From Sphingomonas sp. (lineage in GTDB: Bacteria > Pseudomonadota > Alphaproteobacteria > Sphingomonadales > Sphingomonadaceae): a stretch of DNA of 41,614 bases. The translations under genes were made by a program, and so were the position numbers. Of this stretch, positions 35,046 through 41,614 are shown piece by piece. Under the pieces are notes generated by a model. It searched no databases. It was not told where the DNA came from and was given only the letters and a program-made list of their open reading frames with translations. Location: the NCBI GenBank assembly GCA_002707985.1, contig PAOI01000010.1, forward strand, positions 1 to 41,614, read 5' to 3'. Numbering within the stretch: position 1 is the first letter of the stretch; each line of letters opens with the position of its first letter.

Positions 35046-35848
35046 TTTGCCGCGGGGATTGCGTCGGTCGCGCCGACAGGGTGGGAAGCCGGCGCGCGTG
35101 TGATCGCACCCTTCATCAGGCAGCGCGCGCCCCAGAAAGAACAGCGGCCATGCAGTGTCAGGCGGTTGTGGAGGAACAATGCGTCGCCACGCTCCAGCCT
35201 GACCTGGCGCACCACGCCGCCATCGACCAGCCCCTGTTCGCAGAAGCGATCGAACCGCTGCGCCATGTCGATCACCTGCGCCGAATTCTCCGGCGCCACG
35301 CGCGTGGCGTTCCAGTTGAGCCGAGCCATCCCGTCGACAATGCGCAGGATATGCTCGGTCCGGGTACGCGCACCCTTGCCGAATATCACCGGTGTGACGA
35401 GCAGCTCGTCGAGCAGTGCCGAGTCATAGAGCCGCAGGCATTCGACGATCCGTGCGCCGTCGATCACCGTCGTGGCGCCGCCGAAATCGGCAGGGGCCTC
35501 GCAATAGAAAAAGATGATGTCGAAATCGACATCCGAATAGCTGCCGTCGACATGCAGCCCCATCCGCCCGTTGCCGTAGCGATAAGGATGGCGCTCGGCG
35601 AGCCGGGGATCATAGCGCATGTCGAGCCAGCCGGTGCGATCGAGCGCACCGGTATCGGGATTTTCGTCCTTGAAATGGAAGTTGCCGATTTCCTCGGCAA
35701 TGCGGCGATAGAATGTCGCATGATCGCCGCCGGGCGACCCGCCGGTAAGCAGCACCGCGCGATGCGTTTCCACTGCGTCGCGGACCTGCGTCGCGAAACC
35801 GGGCGTGTCATGGCACGCCAGCGCGACGAAGGGCGCCATCGCGCTCAT
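35042..35848 (-). CDS. TauD-like Fe(II)/2-oxoglutarate oxygenase (third of three)
   Basis: A 268-residue oxygenase of the TauD/clavaminate-synthase superfamily. The iron motif is H99-x-D101 in RMGLHVDGSYSDVDF, and the distal His233 with Arg235 lies in LHNRLTLHGRCSFWGAR. A GGATTVIDGARIV strand follows the first motif. It is the least TauD-like of the three operon paralogues, with a longer segment before HxD. It overlaps both neighbours by ATGA-type junctions. Such enzymes hydroxylate, desaturate or cyclise small molecules or carrier-bound amino acids; the substrate is unknown. Confidence 0.8.
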   Translation of the reverse strand: MSAMAPFVALACHDTPGFATQVRDAVETHRAVLLTGGSPGGDHATFYRRIAEEIGNFHFKDENPDTGALDRTGWLDMRYDPRLAERHPYRYGNGRMGLHVDGSYSDVDFDIIFFYCEAPADFGGATTVIDGARIVECLRLYDSALLDELLVTPVIFGKGARTRTEHILRIVDGMARLNWNATRVAPENSAQVIDMAQRFDRFCEQGLVDGGVVRQVRLERGDALFLHNRLTLHGRCSFWGARCLMKGAITRAPASHPVGATDAIPAAK

Positions 35849-36723
35849 TCCGGTCGCCGATCGTCGGCGATGACGACGCGATGCACTTCGCGCCGTTCGG
35901 CTGGATAATCGTTCAGCGCGAGATGCTGGACGCAGCGATTGTCGAAAATCACCAGCGTGCCGCGCCGCCATTGCAGGCGCGCAGTAAAATCGGGCTGACA
36001 GGCATGCGTATCGAGGAAATCGAGCAGCGGCGCGGATTCGGTTTCGGTCATGTCCTCGAAACGCTGGACATGGACGCGGCTGGCATAGAGCGCCTTGCGG
36101 CCGGTCTCGGGGTGGGTACGTGCGATCGGATGCAACACTTCGTCGGCGGCAAGCGCGGTATCGCGGATTCGGACGACATCGCCCAGCTTCAGGGCTTCGG
36201 TGCCGGGACCATGGACGCAACAGGCACAGAACACGCCGTTCAGCCCGGCCAGCATGCGCCGCATCCCCGGCGAAAGTGCCTCATGCGCGGCATACATGTT
36301 CGCGAACATCGTATCGCCGCCCTGGCTCGGGATATCGACGCCATAGAGCACGGTCGCGCGGGGCGGGATCGGCATATAGGGCGAATCGCTGTGCCACACG
36401 CCGCCGAAGTTGAGCGCAGTGCCCGGCTCCTTCGTCACGGCGACCACCGCCGGATGACCGGGAAGCGGCTCGGCAAAGGGATAGCGATCGATCTCGCCGA
36501 AGCGCGCGGCGAACGCGACCTGGTCGTCGGGCGTCAGCGCCTGATCGCGGAACGACAGCACCTGATAGCGATGAAGCGCATCGCGTATTTGTGCCATCGT
36601 TTCGGGGTCGTCCAGATCGTGGCGCACGTCGATGCCCGAAATCTCCGCGCCGAGCGCGCCTTGCCATGGCGTGATCTGCAACGCGGGCGCGAGTATGTCC
36701 GTTGATCGGTCAGGCCGTTGCAA
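35845..36723 (-). CDS. TauD-family Fe(II)/2-oxoglutarate oxygenase (second of three)
   Basis: A 292-residue TauD/TfdA-type enzyme with all hallmarks: ALGAEISGIDVRHDL near the N-terminus, H111-x-D113 in GGVWHSDSPYM, GGDTMFANMYAAHEAL, distal His267 in FDNRCVQHLALNDY and Arg278 in ERREVHRVVI. No ATG or GTG is available; TTG at 36723 is preceded by GAGGAGG at a 6-base spacing, inside the 3' end of the upstream gene, which decides the start. A TTG at 36681 would shorten it by 14 residues. The coding regions overlap by 14 bases. Substrate unknown. Confidence 0.85.
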   Translation of the reverse strand: MQRPDRSTDILAPALQITPWQGALGAEISGIDVRHDLDDPETMAQIRDALHRYQVLSFRDQALTPDDQVAFAARFGEIDRYPFAEPLPGHPAVVAVTKEPGTALNFGGVWHSDSPYMPIPPRATVLYGVDIPSQGGDTMFANMYAAHEALSPGMRRMLAGLNGVFCACCVHGPGTEALKLGDVVRIRDTALAADEVLHPIARTHPETGRKALYASRVHVQRFEDMTETESAPLLDFLDTHACQPDFTARLQWRRGTLVIFDNRCVQHLALNDYPAERREVHRVVIADDRRPE

Positions 36724-37630
36724 GAATCGCCTCCTCTGACAAACCGCAGCGCATGCCTGCGGGTTGGGCGAACCGGTCCGGCGGACCGAAGATCTTGGTC
36801 CCCTGAAGCCAGCGCTCGCCGGAAAAGGCCTCGCGGCGATGGACCAGCTGGGTATTGTCGTAAAGGAGCAGGTCGCCGGCCTGCCATCGGTGCGAATAAA
36901 GGTTGGCGGGCGCGAGGATGGCGTCGAGCAGCGTCGCGCGCAGCATCGTAGCTTCCCGCTCGCCGACGCCCAGAAAGCGCCTTGTATTCTCGCTGTGATA
37001 GAGCAGCTCGCGATCGCCGCATGGCGTGCGCAGCACCAGCGGGTGCGCGACTTCGATACGGTCGACATTGTCATGCGATTGCGCCGGCATGCGCGTCGAC
37101 CAGAGCGGACGAATTCGGTCGAGCAAGTCTGGCGACAGCCCGAGATTCGCGACCACGGTACTCGCAAAACTGGTTTCGCCTCCCACCGGTGCGGGAATCC
37201 GGCAATAGAGCGTTGCCAGTGTCGCCGGGCGTTCGCGAAACTCCTGGTCCGAATGCCAGAAGTCGGTCCCGTTGCCGCCAAAGCCGAGCGCGCGCCCCCG
37301 TCCGTCCGCCAGATTGGTGAGCTGGCTGACATAGGGCGTGGCACGACCATGCGAGATACGCCTGGCGGAGAGTTCGAGCGCACCGGTGCCGATCCGGCGC
37401 GAAAAGGCCTCATGCGCTTCATCGGTCAGTTGCTGGCCGCGGAACAATATAGCGCCATGCTGCGCGAGCAGTGCCCGGACCTGCTCCACCGCTTCGGCGT
37501 CGAGCGCACAGGCTTGCGCCTCGATCAGCTCGACGCCGAAGCGGGGATGGAGCGGCCGAAGCTTGCGGAAGGATCGGGATTCACCCTGCGCCCTCCCGCC
37601 GCTGACGCGCGGAGGAGCCGGCGGAGTCAT
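36710..37630 (-). CDS. TauD-family Fe(II)/2-oxoglutarate oxygenase (first of three)
   Basis: A 306-residue TauD-like oxygenase. The iron site is H126-x-D128 in GTDFWHSDQEFRER, the distal histidine is H264 in YDNTQLVHRREAF, and the 2-oxoglutarate arginine lies shortly after. LLAQHGAILFRGQQL and PVGGETSFASTV are typical family segments. It starts at ATG 37630, overlapping the thiamine-binding gene stop (ATGA). It differs clearly from its two downstream paralogues in sequence and insert lengths, which suggests three separate oxidation steps rather than redundancy. Substrate unknown. Confidence 0.85.
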   Translation of the reverse strand: MTPPAPPRVSGGRAQGESRSFRKLRPLHPRFGVELIEAQACALDAEAVEQVRALLAQHGAILFRGQQLTDEAHEAFSRRIGTGALELSARRISHGRATPYVSQLTNLADGRGRALGFGGNGTDFWHSDQEFRERPATLATLYCRIPAPVGGETSFASTVVANLGLSPDLLDRIRPLWSTRMPAQSHDNVDRIEVAHPLVLRTPCGDRELLYHSENTRRFLGVGEREATMLRATLLDAILAPANLYSHRWQAGDLLLYDNTQLVHRREAFSGERWLQGTKIFGPPDRFAQPAGMRCGLSEEAILATA

Positions 37631-37923
37631 CCCGCGGCCTGGATCGACTTGATCTTCTCCTGGATCGACGGCGGGGCATCCGCGCGCGATTCGATCGTGA
37701 TGCTGGTATAGGCGCGCTCAAGGCCATCGGAGTGCATCGTGGCGAGAATTTCGCGCAGCACGCCAAGAACGGTGCCCGCTTCGCCCTGAACGTTCAGGCC
37801 CATGGCATGGGGAAGAGCACTGACGCCGGCAGCTTCGAATGCAGCTTTGTGTCCGGCGACCATCTTCGAAGCACTGGTGGTGAACTTCACGGGTTGTACG
37901 CGAATGTCTGCGGTGATCTTCAT
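37627..37923 (-). CDS. MTH1187/YkoF-type thiamine-binding protein (DUF77)
   Basis: A 98-residue protein of the thiamine-binding PF01910 type, with the ferredoxin-like pattern KITADIRVQP, MGLNVQGEAGTVLGVLREIL and RAYTSITIESRADAP. Known relatives bind thiamine or its pyrimidine precursor and form small oligomers. It is the first gene of the operon, with GAGAGGGG about 8 bases before its ATG. Together with the downstream oxygenases it may present or sense a thiamine-like heterocycle; this is inference. It could equally be a moonlighting conserved protein. Confidence 0.78.
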   Translation of the reverse strand: MKITADIRVQPVKFTTSASKMVAGHKAAFEAAGVSALPHAMGLNVQGEAGTVLGVLREILATMHSDGLERAYTSITIESRADAPPSIQEKIKSIQAAG

Positions 37924-38097
37924 GGCAAATCCCCTCTCGACCGGAATATCCGTGCTGCGGGAGTATGAAGAAAAACCCGAGGCTGCCCAGCGGGTTAAAC
38001 ATCCGAAATGGCGCGCATTCGCCCTGTCGCCGGCAATCCTGCTGCTCCTGTGCTGTCAGCTCAGAGAGCGGCGTCAACCAAAGTGGATACAATAGAC

Positions 38098-38283
38098 GGG
38101 GCCGCGGCCGGACGCGATCATCCTTATGAAACCAGCGGCGACGGCATTTTCGCGGTCGGCGACGTGCGCGCGCAGTCGGTCAAGCGTGTGGCGAGTGCAG
38201 TCGGCGAGGGCTCGGTCGTGATCAGCCGCGTCTGGAACTATGTGGAAGACGTGAAACGCGATCCCGGCGGCAAGGACCGGTAA
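38098..38283 (+). pseudogene. C-terminal remnant of a thioredoxin reductase-like flavoprotein
   Basis: The plus strand encodes HPYETSGDGIFAVGDVRAQS, then VKRVASAVGEGSVV and a terminal helix. This is the FAD-binding GDxR segment that ends thioredoxin reductase-type enzymes. The first 250 or more residues are absent, and the upstream frame (38008-38097) does not match the family. It lies in the 430-base space between the operon start and the next gene. It marks a deletion or rearrangement next to the operon; a functional product is unlikely. Confidence 0.75.
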
Positions 38284-38353
38284 CGCAGGATATTCAGCTA
38301 CTCGGGAGGAAGCCTGATGTGGCCCGAGATCGGGTCCAGCGCCGCGGGTTCAG

Positions 38354-40000
38354 CTAGGCCTGCAGCACTGCCCGTCCCGCCACGCGCCCGCTGAACAGAC
38401 ACCCGCCCAGAAACGTTCCTTCCAGCGCGCGATAGCCATGGACGCCGCCACCGCCGAAACCGGCGGCTTCGCCTGCGGCATAGAGGCCGGGGACAGGATT
38501 TCCGTCGCTGCCCTGCACTCGCGAATCGAGATCGGTTTCCAGTCCGCCGAGCGTCTTTCGCGTCAATATGTTGAGTCGGACCGCGATCAGCGGCCCTTCG
38601 CGCGAATCAAGGATGCGGTGCGGGCGCGCGGTGCGGAACAATCGCTCGGGGCGAGCGCGACGGGCATTATGGATGCCCATCACCTGAAAATCCTTCGAAA
38701 AGCCATTGGCCAGTTCGCGGTCGCGCGCCGCGATGGCGACTTCGATCCGGGCAAGGTCGAGCGGGTGTTCGCCAGCAATGCGGTTCATCCCCGCGACCAG
38801 TGTTTTCAGATCATCGGCGACGACGAAATCTTCGCCATGCTGCTTGAACGCTTCGACCGGGCCGGGCGCGCTTCGCCCGATCGCGCGGCGCGCGGTCTTG
38901 CGCCAGCTGCGACCGGTAAGGTCGGGATTCTGCTCCGATCCGGACAGTGCGAATTCCTTGCGGATGATCGATTGAGTCAGCACGAACCAGCTATGCGGAT
39001 TGCGCCCGCGCATCAGATGTTGGAGCGTGCCGAGCGTATCATAGCCGGGCAGGAACGGCGCAGGCAGCCGGTCGCCCGCTGCATCGAACCACATCGAAGA
39101 GGGGCCGGGCAGAATGCGGATGCCATGGCCTTCCCAGATCGGGTTCCAGTTTCGCAGCCCCTCCACATAATGCCACATGCGATCGGGGTTGATGACGCGC
39201 CCGCCCGCCTGTGCCGTGATATCGATCATCCGCCCGTCGACATGGGCGGGAACGCCGCGCACCATGAATTCGGGCGGCGCGCCCAGCCGGTCGGGCCATG
39301 CCCGGCGCACCTGATTCAGATCGCCGCCAATCCCGCCCGACGCGACGATCACCGACGCCGCGCGCAGATGGAAGTCCCCAATCTCCGCGCGCCCGCTTGC
39401 CACGCCGCGTTCGGAGTTGCTGGGGGCGAGGCGCTGCCCCGAAACGCCGGTTACGCGCCCGCCGCTGAGATCGATCGCGTCTACCCGGTGCCGCCAGCAA
39501 AAGCGCAGCCTGCCGTCGCGCTCTGCCGCGCGTGCCAGCTTGGCAAATGGCTCGACAATGCCCGGCCCGGTGCCCCAGGTGATGTGAAAGCGCGGCACCG
39601 AATTGCCGTGGCCGGTGGCGCTGCCGTCACCGCGCTCGGCCCAGCCGACGATGGGGAATAAACGATGCCCCTTGCTGCGTAGCCAGCCCCGCTTTTCGGT
39701 GGCGGCAAAGCGGACATAGGCCTCGGCCCATTTGCGTGGCCAGTGATCCTCTTCGCGGTCGAAACCGGCGGTGCCCATCCAATCCTGCATGGCAAGATCG
39801 AGGCTGTCCCTGATGCCCATCCGCCGCTGTTCGGGCGAATCCACCAGGAACAGGCCGCCGAGCGACCAGAATGCCTGGCCGCCGATATTCGCTTCGGGTT
39901 CCTGATCGACGACGATCACCGAGGCGCCGCCCGCCACTGCTTCGGTCGCAGCGACCAGCCCGGCGAGCCCCGCGCCAACGACAATCACGTCCGCGTCCAT
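38354..40000 (-). CDS. FAD-dependent dehydrogenase (fumarate reductase/ketosteroid dehydrogenase-like)
   Basis: A 548-residue flavoprotein. It has the N-terminal FAD motif DVIVVGAGLAGLVAATEA (about 4-21), an acidic strand end VIVVDQE, GGQAFWSLGGLF, and the C-terminal FAD segment GLYAAGEAAGFGGGGVHGYR with LGGCLFSGRVAG. This matches the FAD_binding_2 group that includes 3-ketosteroid dehydrogenase-like proteins and is often annotated only as FAD-binding dehydrogenase. ATG 40000 overlaps the acyl-CoA ligase stop (TGATG), so the two form a unit. Oxidation of an acyl-CoA or a cyclic ketone is possible; the specific substrate is unknown. Confidence 0.85.
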   Translation of the reverse strand: MDADVIVVGAGLAGLVAATEAVAGGASVIVVDQEPEANIGGQAFWSLGGLFLVDSPEQRRMGIRDSLDLAMQDWMGTAGFDREEDHWPRKWAEAYVRFAATEKRGWLRSKGHRLFPIVGWAERGDGSATGHGNSVPRFHITWGTGPGIVEPFAKLARAAERDGRLRFCWRHRVDAIDLSGGRVTGVSGQRLAPSNSERGVASGRAEIGDFHLRAASVIVASGGIGGDLNQVRRAWPDRLGAPPEFMVRGVPAHVDGRMIDITAQAGGRVINPDRMWHYVEGLRNWNPIWEGHGIRILPGPSSMWFDAAGDRLPAPFLPGYDTLGTLQHLMRGRNPHSWFVLTQSIIRKEFALSGSEQNPDLTGRSWRKTARRAIGRSAPGPVEAFKQHGEDFVVADDLKTLVAGMNRIAGEHPLDLARIEVAIAARDRELANGFSKDFQVMGIHNARRARPERLFRTARPHRILDSREGPLIAVRLNILTRKTLGGLETDLDSRVQGSDGNPVPGLYAAGEAAGFGGGGVHGYRALEGTFLGGCLFSGRVAGRAVLQA

Positions 40001-41614
40001 CACAGCAATTCCCGTCGCAGAATCTTGCCTACACCGCTTTTGGGCAGGGGCGCATCGCGCAGTTCGAAGCGCGAGGGCACCTTATACCCCGTCAGCCGCG
40101 CGCGGCACCAGGTGCGGAGCGCTTCCGCCGTCAGGTCGGGCGTTTCGGAATAGACCACCGCGACAATGCGCTCGCCCTTCACCGGATCGGGTTCGCCCAC
40201 TACTGCCGCTTCGCAAATATCGGGATGATCGAGGATCACGCCTTCAATTTCGGAAGGATAGACGTTGAACCCGGAAACCAGGATCATGTCCTTCAACCGG
40301 TCGACCAGCCGCACTTCGCCATCGCGCGCCATCACGCCGACATCGCCGGTCGCCAGCCAGCCGTCATCCGAAAGCACGGCGGCGGTTTCATCGGGTTTGC
40401 CCCAATAGCCGAGCATCACCTGCGGTCCGCGCACGCAAAGCTCGCCGGGCTCGCCGATATCGCACCAACCGCCATCTTCGCGGCGCATGCGCACTTCGGT
40501 TGAAGAGACAGGCAGGCCGACACTGCCATTATGCGCCATCACCTCCGGCGCGGAAAAATCGATCGGACGGATGCACACCACCGGCGAGCATTCGGTAAGG
40601 CCATAGCCTTCGACCAACGGCGCGCCGGTCATTGCTTCCCAGCGGCGGGCGATATCGGCATGGGTGGCCATGCCCCCGGCGATGGAAAGCTGCATTCCCG
40701 AAAAGTCGCGCCGGGAAAATTTGGGATCGTCGAGCAGGCTGGCGAACAGCGTGTTCACCCCCGAAAGGCCGGAAATCTTTTCATGCCGCAATATCCAGGC
40801 AACCCGCCCGGTGTCGCGGGGATTGGCGATCATCACATTGCGCCCGCCAACGCCTGAAAACATCAGCAAATTCGCAGTCAGCGAGAACACATGGTAAAGC
40901 GGCAGCAGCGTGACATTGGTCGGCGGATCATCTTCGTCCAGCCCCGACAGCGCCCATGCCCGCCCCTGCAGCACGTTGGCCACCACATTGCGGTGCGTCA
41001 GCATCGCGCCCTTGGCGACGCCGGTGGTGCCGCCGGTATATTGCAGGAACGCCAGATCATCCTGCGCCACGGCGACGGGCGAAAAGCGGTGGCTGCGCCC
41101 GATCCGCATCGCCGATTTCCACGGCACGACATCTTTGCCGGAAAGCCTGGCGCGGCGCTTGCGCATCAAAAGGTCGATCGCGCGGCCCTTGATCGGGCCC
41201 AGCATGTCGCCCATCGATGTGACGATCACCTGGCGGACGGCAGTGTCCTGTCGCGCCGCGGCAAAGGTTTCGGCGAACAGGTCCATCACCACCATCACCG
41301 TGGCGCCGCTGTCATTCAGCTGATGCTCCAGCTCGCGCGCGGTATAAAGCGGGTTCACATTCACGACGATCGCGCCCGCCAGCAAGGTGCCGAACAGCGC
41401 AACCGGATATTGCAGGCAATTGGGCATCATCAGCGCGACCCGATCGCCCTTGGCAACGCCGATATGCTGAAGCCAGGCGGCAAAGGCCCGCGCATCGTCG
41501 CGCATCTGGCCATAGGTCCGCCCGGTGCCCATGCTGACAAAGCCCTCGCGATCGGCAAAGCGCGCCGCGTCGCGTTCGAACAGCTCCGCCATCGATCCGG
41601 CTTGCGCGAGCTCG
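40000..41614 (-). CDS. Long-chain acyl-CoA ligase (FadD-like), 5' end beyond the window
   Basis: An AMP-forming acyl-CoA synthetase of at least 530 residues. The AMP-binding P-loop LQYTGGTTGVAKGAM, VEGYGLTECSP, the hinge region DGWLATGDVG and VDRLKDMILVSGFNVYP, and the C-terminal catalytic lysine in LPKSGVGKILRREL are all present. The enzyme activates fatty or aryl acids as CoA thioesters. ATG at 41592 is possible, but the frame stays open to the window edge with codons (ELAQAGS) resembling a normal ligase N-terminus, so the true start probably lies outside. It is co-transcribed with the FAD dehydrogenase downstream. Confidence 0.9.
   Translation of the reverse strand, partial: ELAQAGSMAELFERDAARFADREGFVSMGTGRTYGQMRDDARAFAAWLQHIGVAKGDRVALMMPNCLQYPVALFGTLLAGAIVVNVNPLYTARELEHQLNDSGATVMVVMDLFAETFAAARQDTAVRQVIVTSMGDMLGPIKGRAIDLLMRKRRARLSGKDVVPWKSAMRIGRSHRFSPVAVAQDDLAFLQYTGGTTGVAKGAMLTHRNVVANVLQGRAWALSGLDEDDPPTNVTLLPLYHVFSLTANLLMFSGVGGRNVMIANPRDTGRVAWILRHEKISGLSGVNTLFASLLDDPKFSRRDFSGMQLSIAGGMATHADIARRWEAMTGAPLVEGYGLTECSPVVCIRPIDFSAPEVMAHNGSVGLPVSSTEVRMRREDGGWCDIGEPGELCVRGPQVMLGYWGKPDETAAVLSDDGWLATGDVGVMARDGEVRLVDRLKDMILVSGFNVYPSEIEGVILDHPDICEAAVVGEPDPVKGERIVAVVYSETPDLTAEALRTWCRARLTGYKVPSRFELRDAPLPKSGVGKILRRELL

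Noticed and set aside
38008..38283. A complete 91-residue gene
   Set aside because: Only the second half resembles a protein family, and it is the last segment of a much longer flavoprotein; the first part looks like non-coding sequence read through.

Overview
The window looks like the chromosome of a high-GC alphaproteobacterium of the sphingomonad type (Sphingomonas, Sphingobium, Sphingopyxis or a close relative). The reasons are a protocatechuate 4,5-cleavage (lig) pathway, a TonB-dependent receptor with the N-terminal VTAQRREE-type motif common in this group, and a ctaB-ctaG-cox3-DUF983-SURF1 block. No tRNA, rRNA or CRISPR array was recognised.

Layout. (1) 1-2539: housekeeping genes, namely a thioesterase end, an RlmI-like methyltransferase and threonine synthase, with a REPIN-like inverted repeat between the last two. 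(2) 2583-2850: a 268-bp element bounded by 34-bp imperfect inverted repeats. (3) 2855-12204: aromatic catabolism. ligI-ligU-ligK run on the minus strand. A dehydrogenase, ligJ, a DUF2218 protein, a vanA-like Rieske oxygenase and ligA-ligB-ligC run on the plus strand. A LysR regulator with two DNA-binding domains sits between the two arms. Together they would convert protocatechuate, possibly formed from vanillate, to pyruvate and oxaloacetate. (4) 12318-24477: a second LysR regulator heads a plus-strand module with an amidohydrolase, a flavin hydroxylase, a GlcG-like protein, a type I extradiol dioxygenase, an FAH-family hydrolase, a TonB receptor, two exported metallo-beta-lactamase-fold hydrolases, a Rieske oxygenase remnant, an esterase and a membrane protein. 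This is a complete hydroxylate, ring-open and hydrolyse route with its own uptake, but the substrate is unknown. (5) 24501-24884: IS5-type transposase remnants that touch the 3' end of the SURF1 gene. (6) 24869-28480: cytochrome oxidase assembly genes on the minus strand. (7) 28551-29216: a Nudix hydrolase and a small unknown protein.

(8) 29374-37923: the most unusual part, a tightly packed eight-gene minus-strand operon. In transcription order it encodes an MTH1187/DUF77-type thiamine-binding protein, three different TauD-like Fe(II)/2-oxoglutarate oxygenases, a short RlmN/Cfr-like radical SAM enzyme, a protein with an atypical three-cysteine motif, a cobalamin-binding radical SAM enzyme, and a fusion of an AlkB-like oxygenase to a citrate synthase/citryl-CoA lyase-like domain. 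I recognise no described pathway with this set; it looks like a biosynthetic or modification system of unknown product. (9) 38098-41614: a thioredoxin reductase remnant, an FAD-dependent dehydrogenase and an acyl-CoA ligase that runs off the window.

The simplest reading of the architecture is that about 22 kb of catabolic genes (2583-24884) were inserted between SURF1 and thrC. Those genes are, from memory, neighbours in many sphingomonads, and both edges carry related IS5-like ends.
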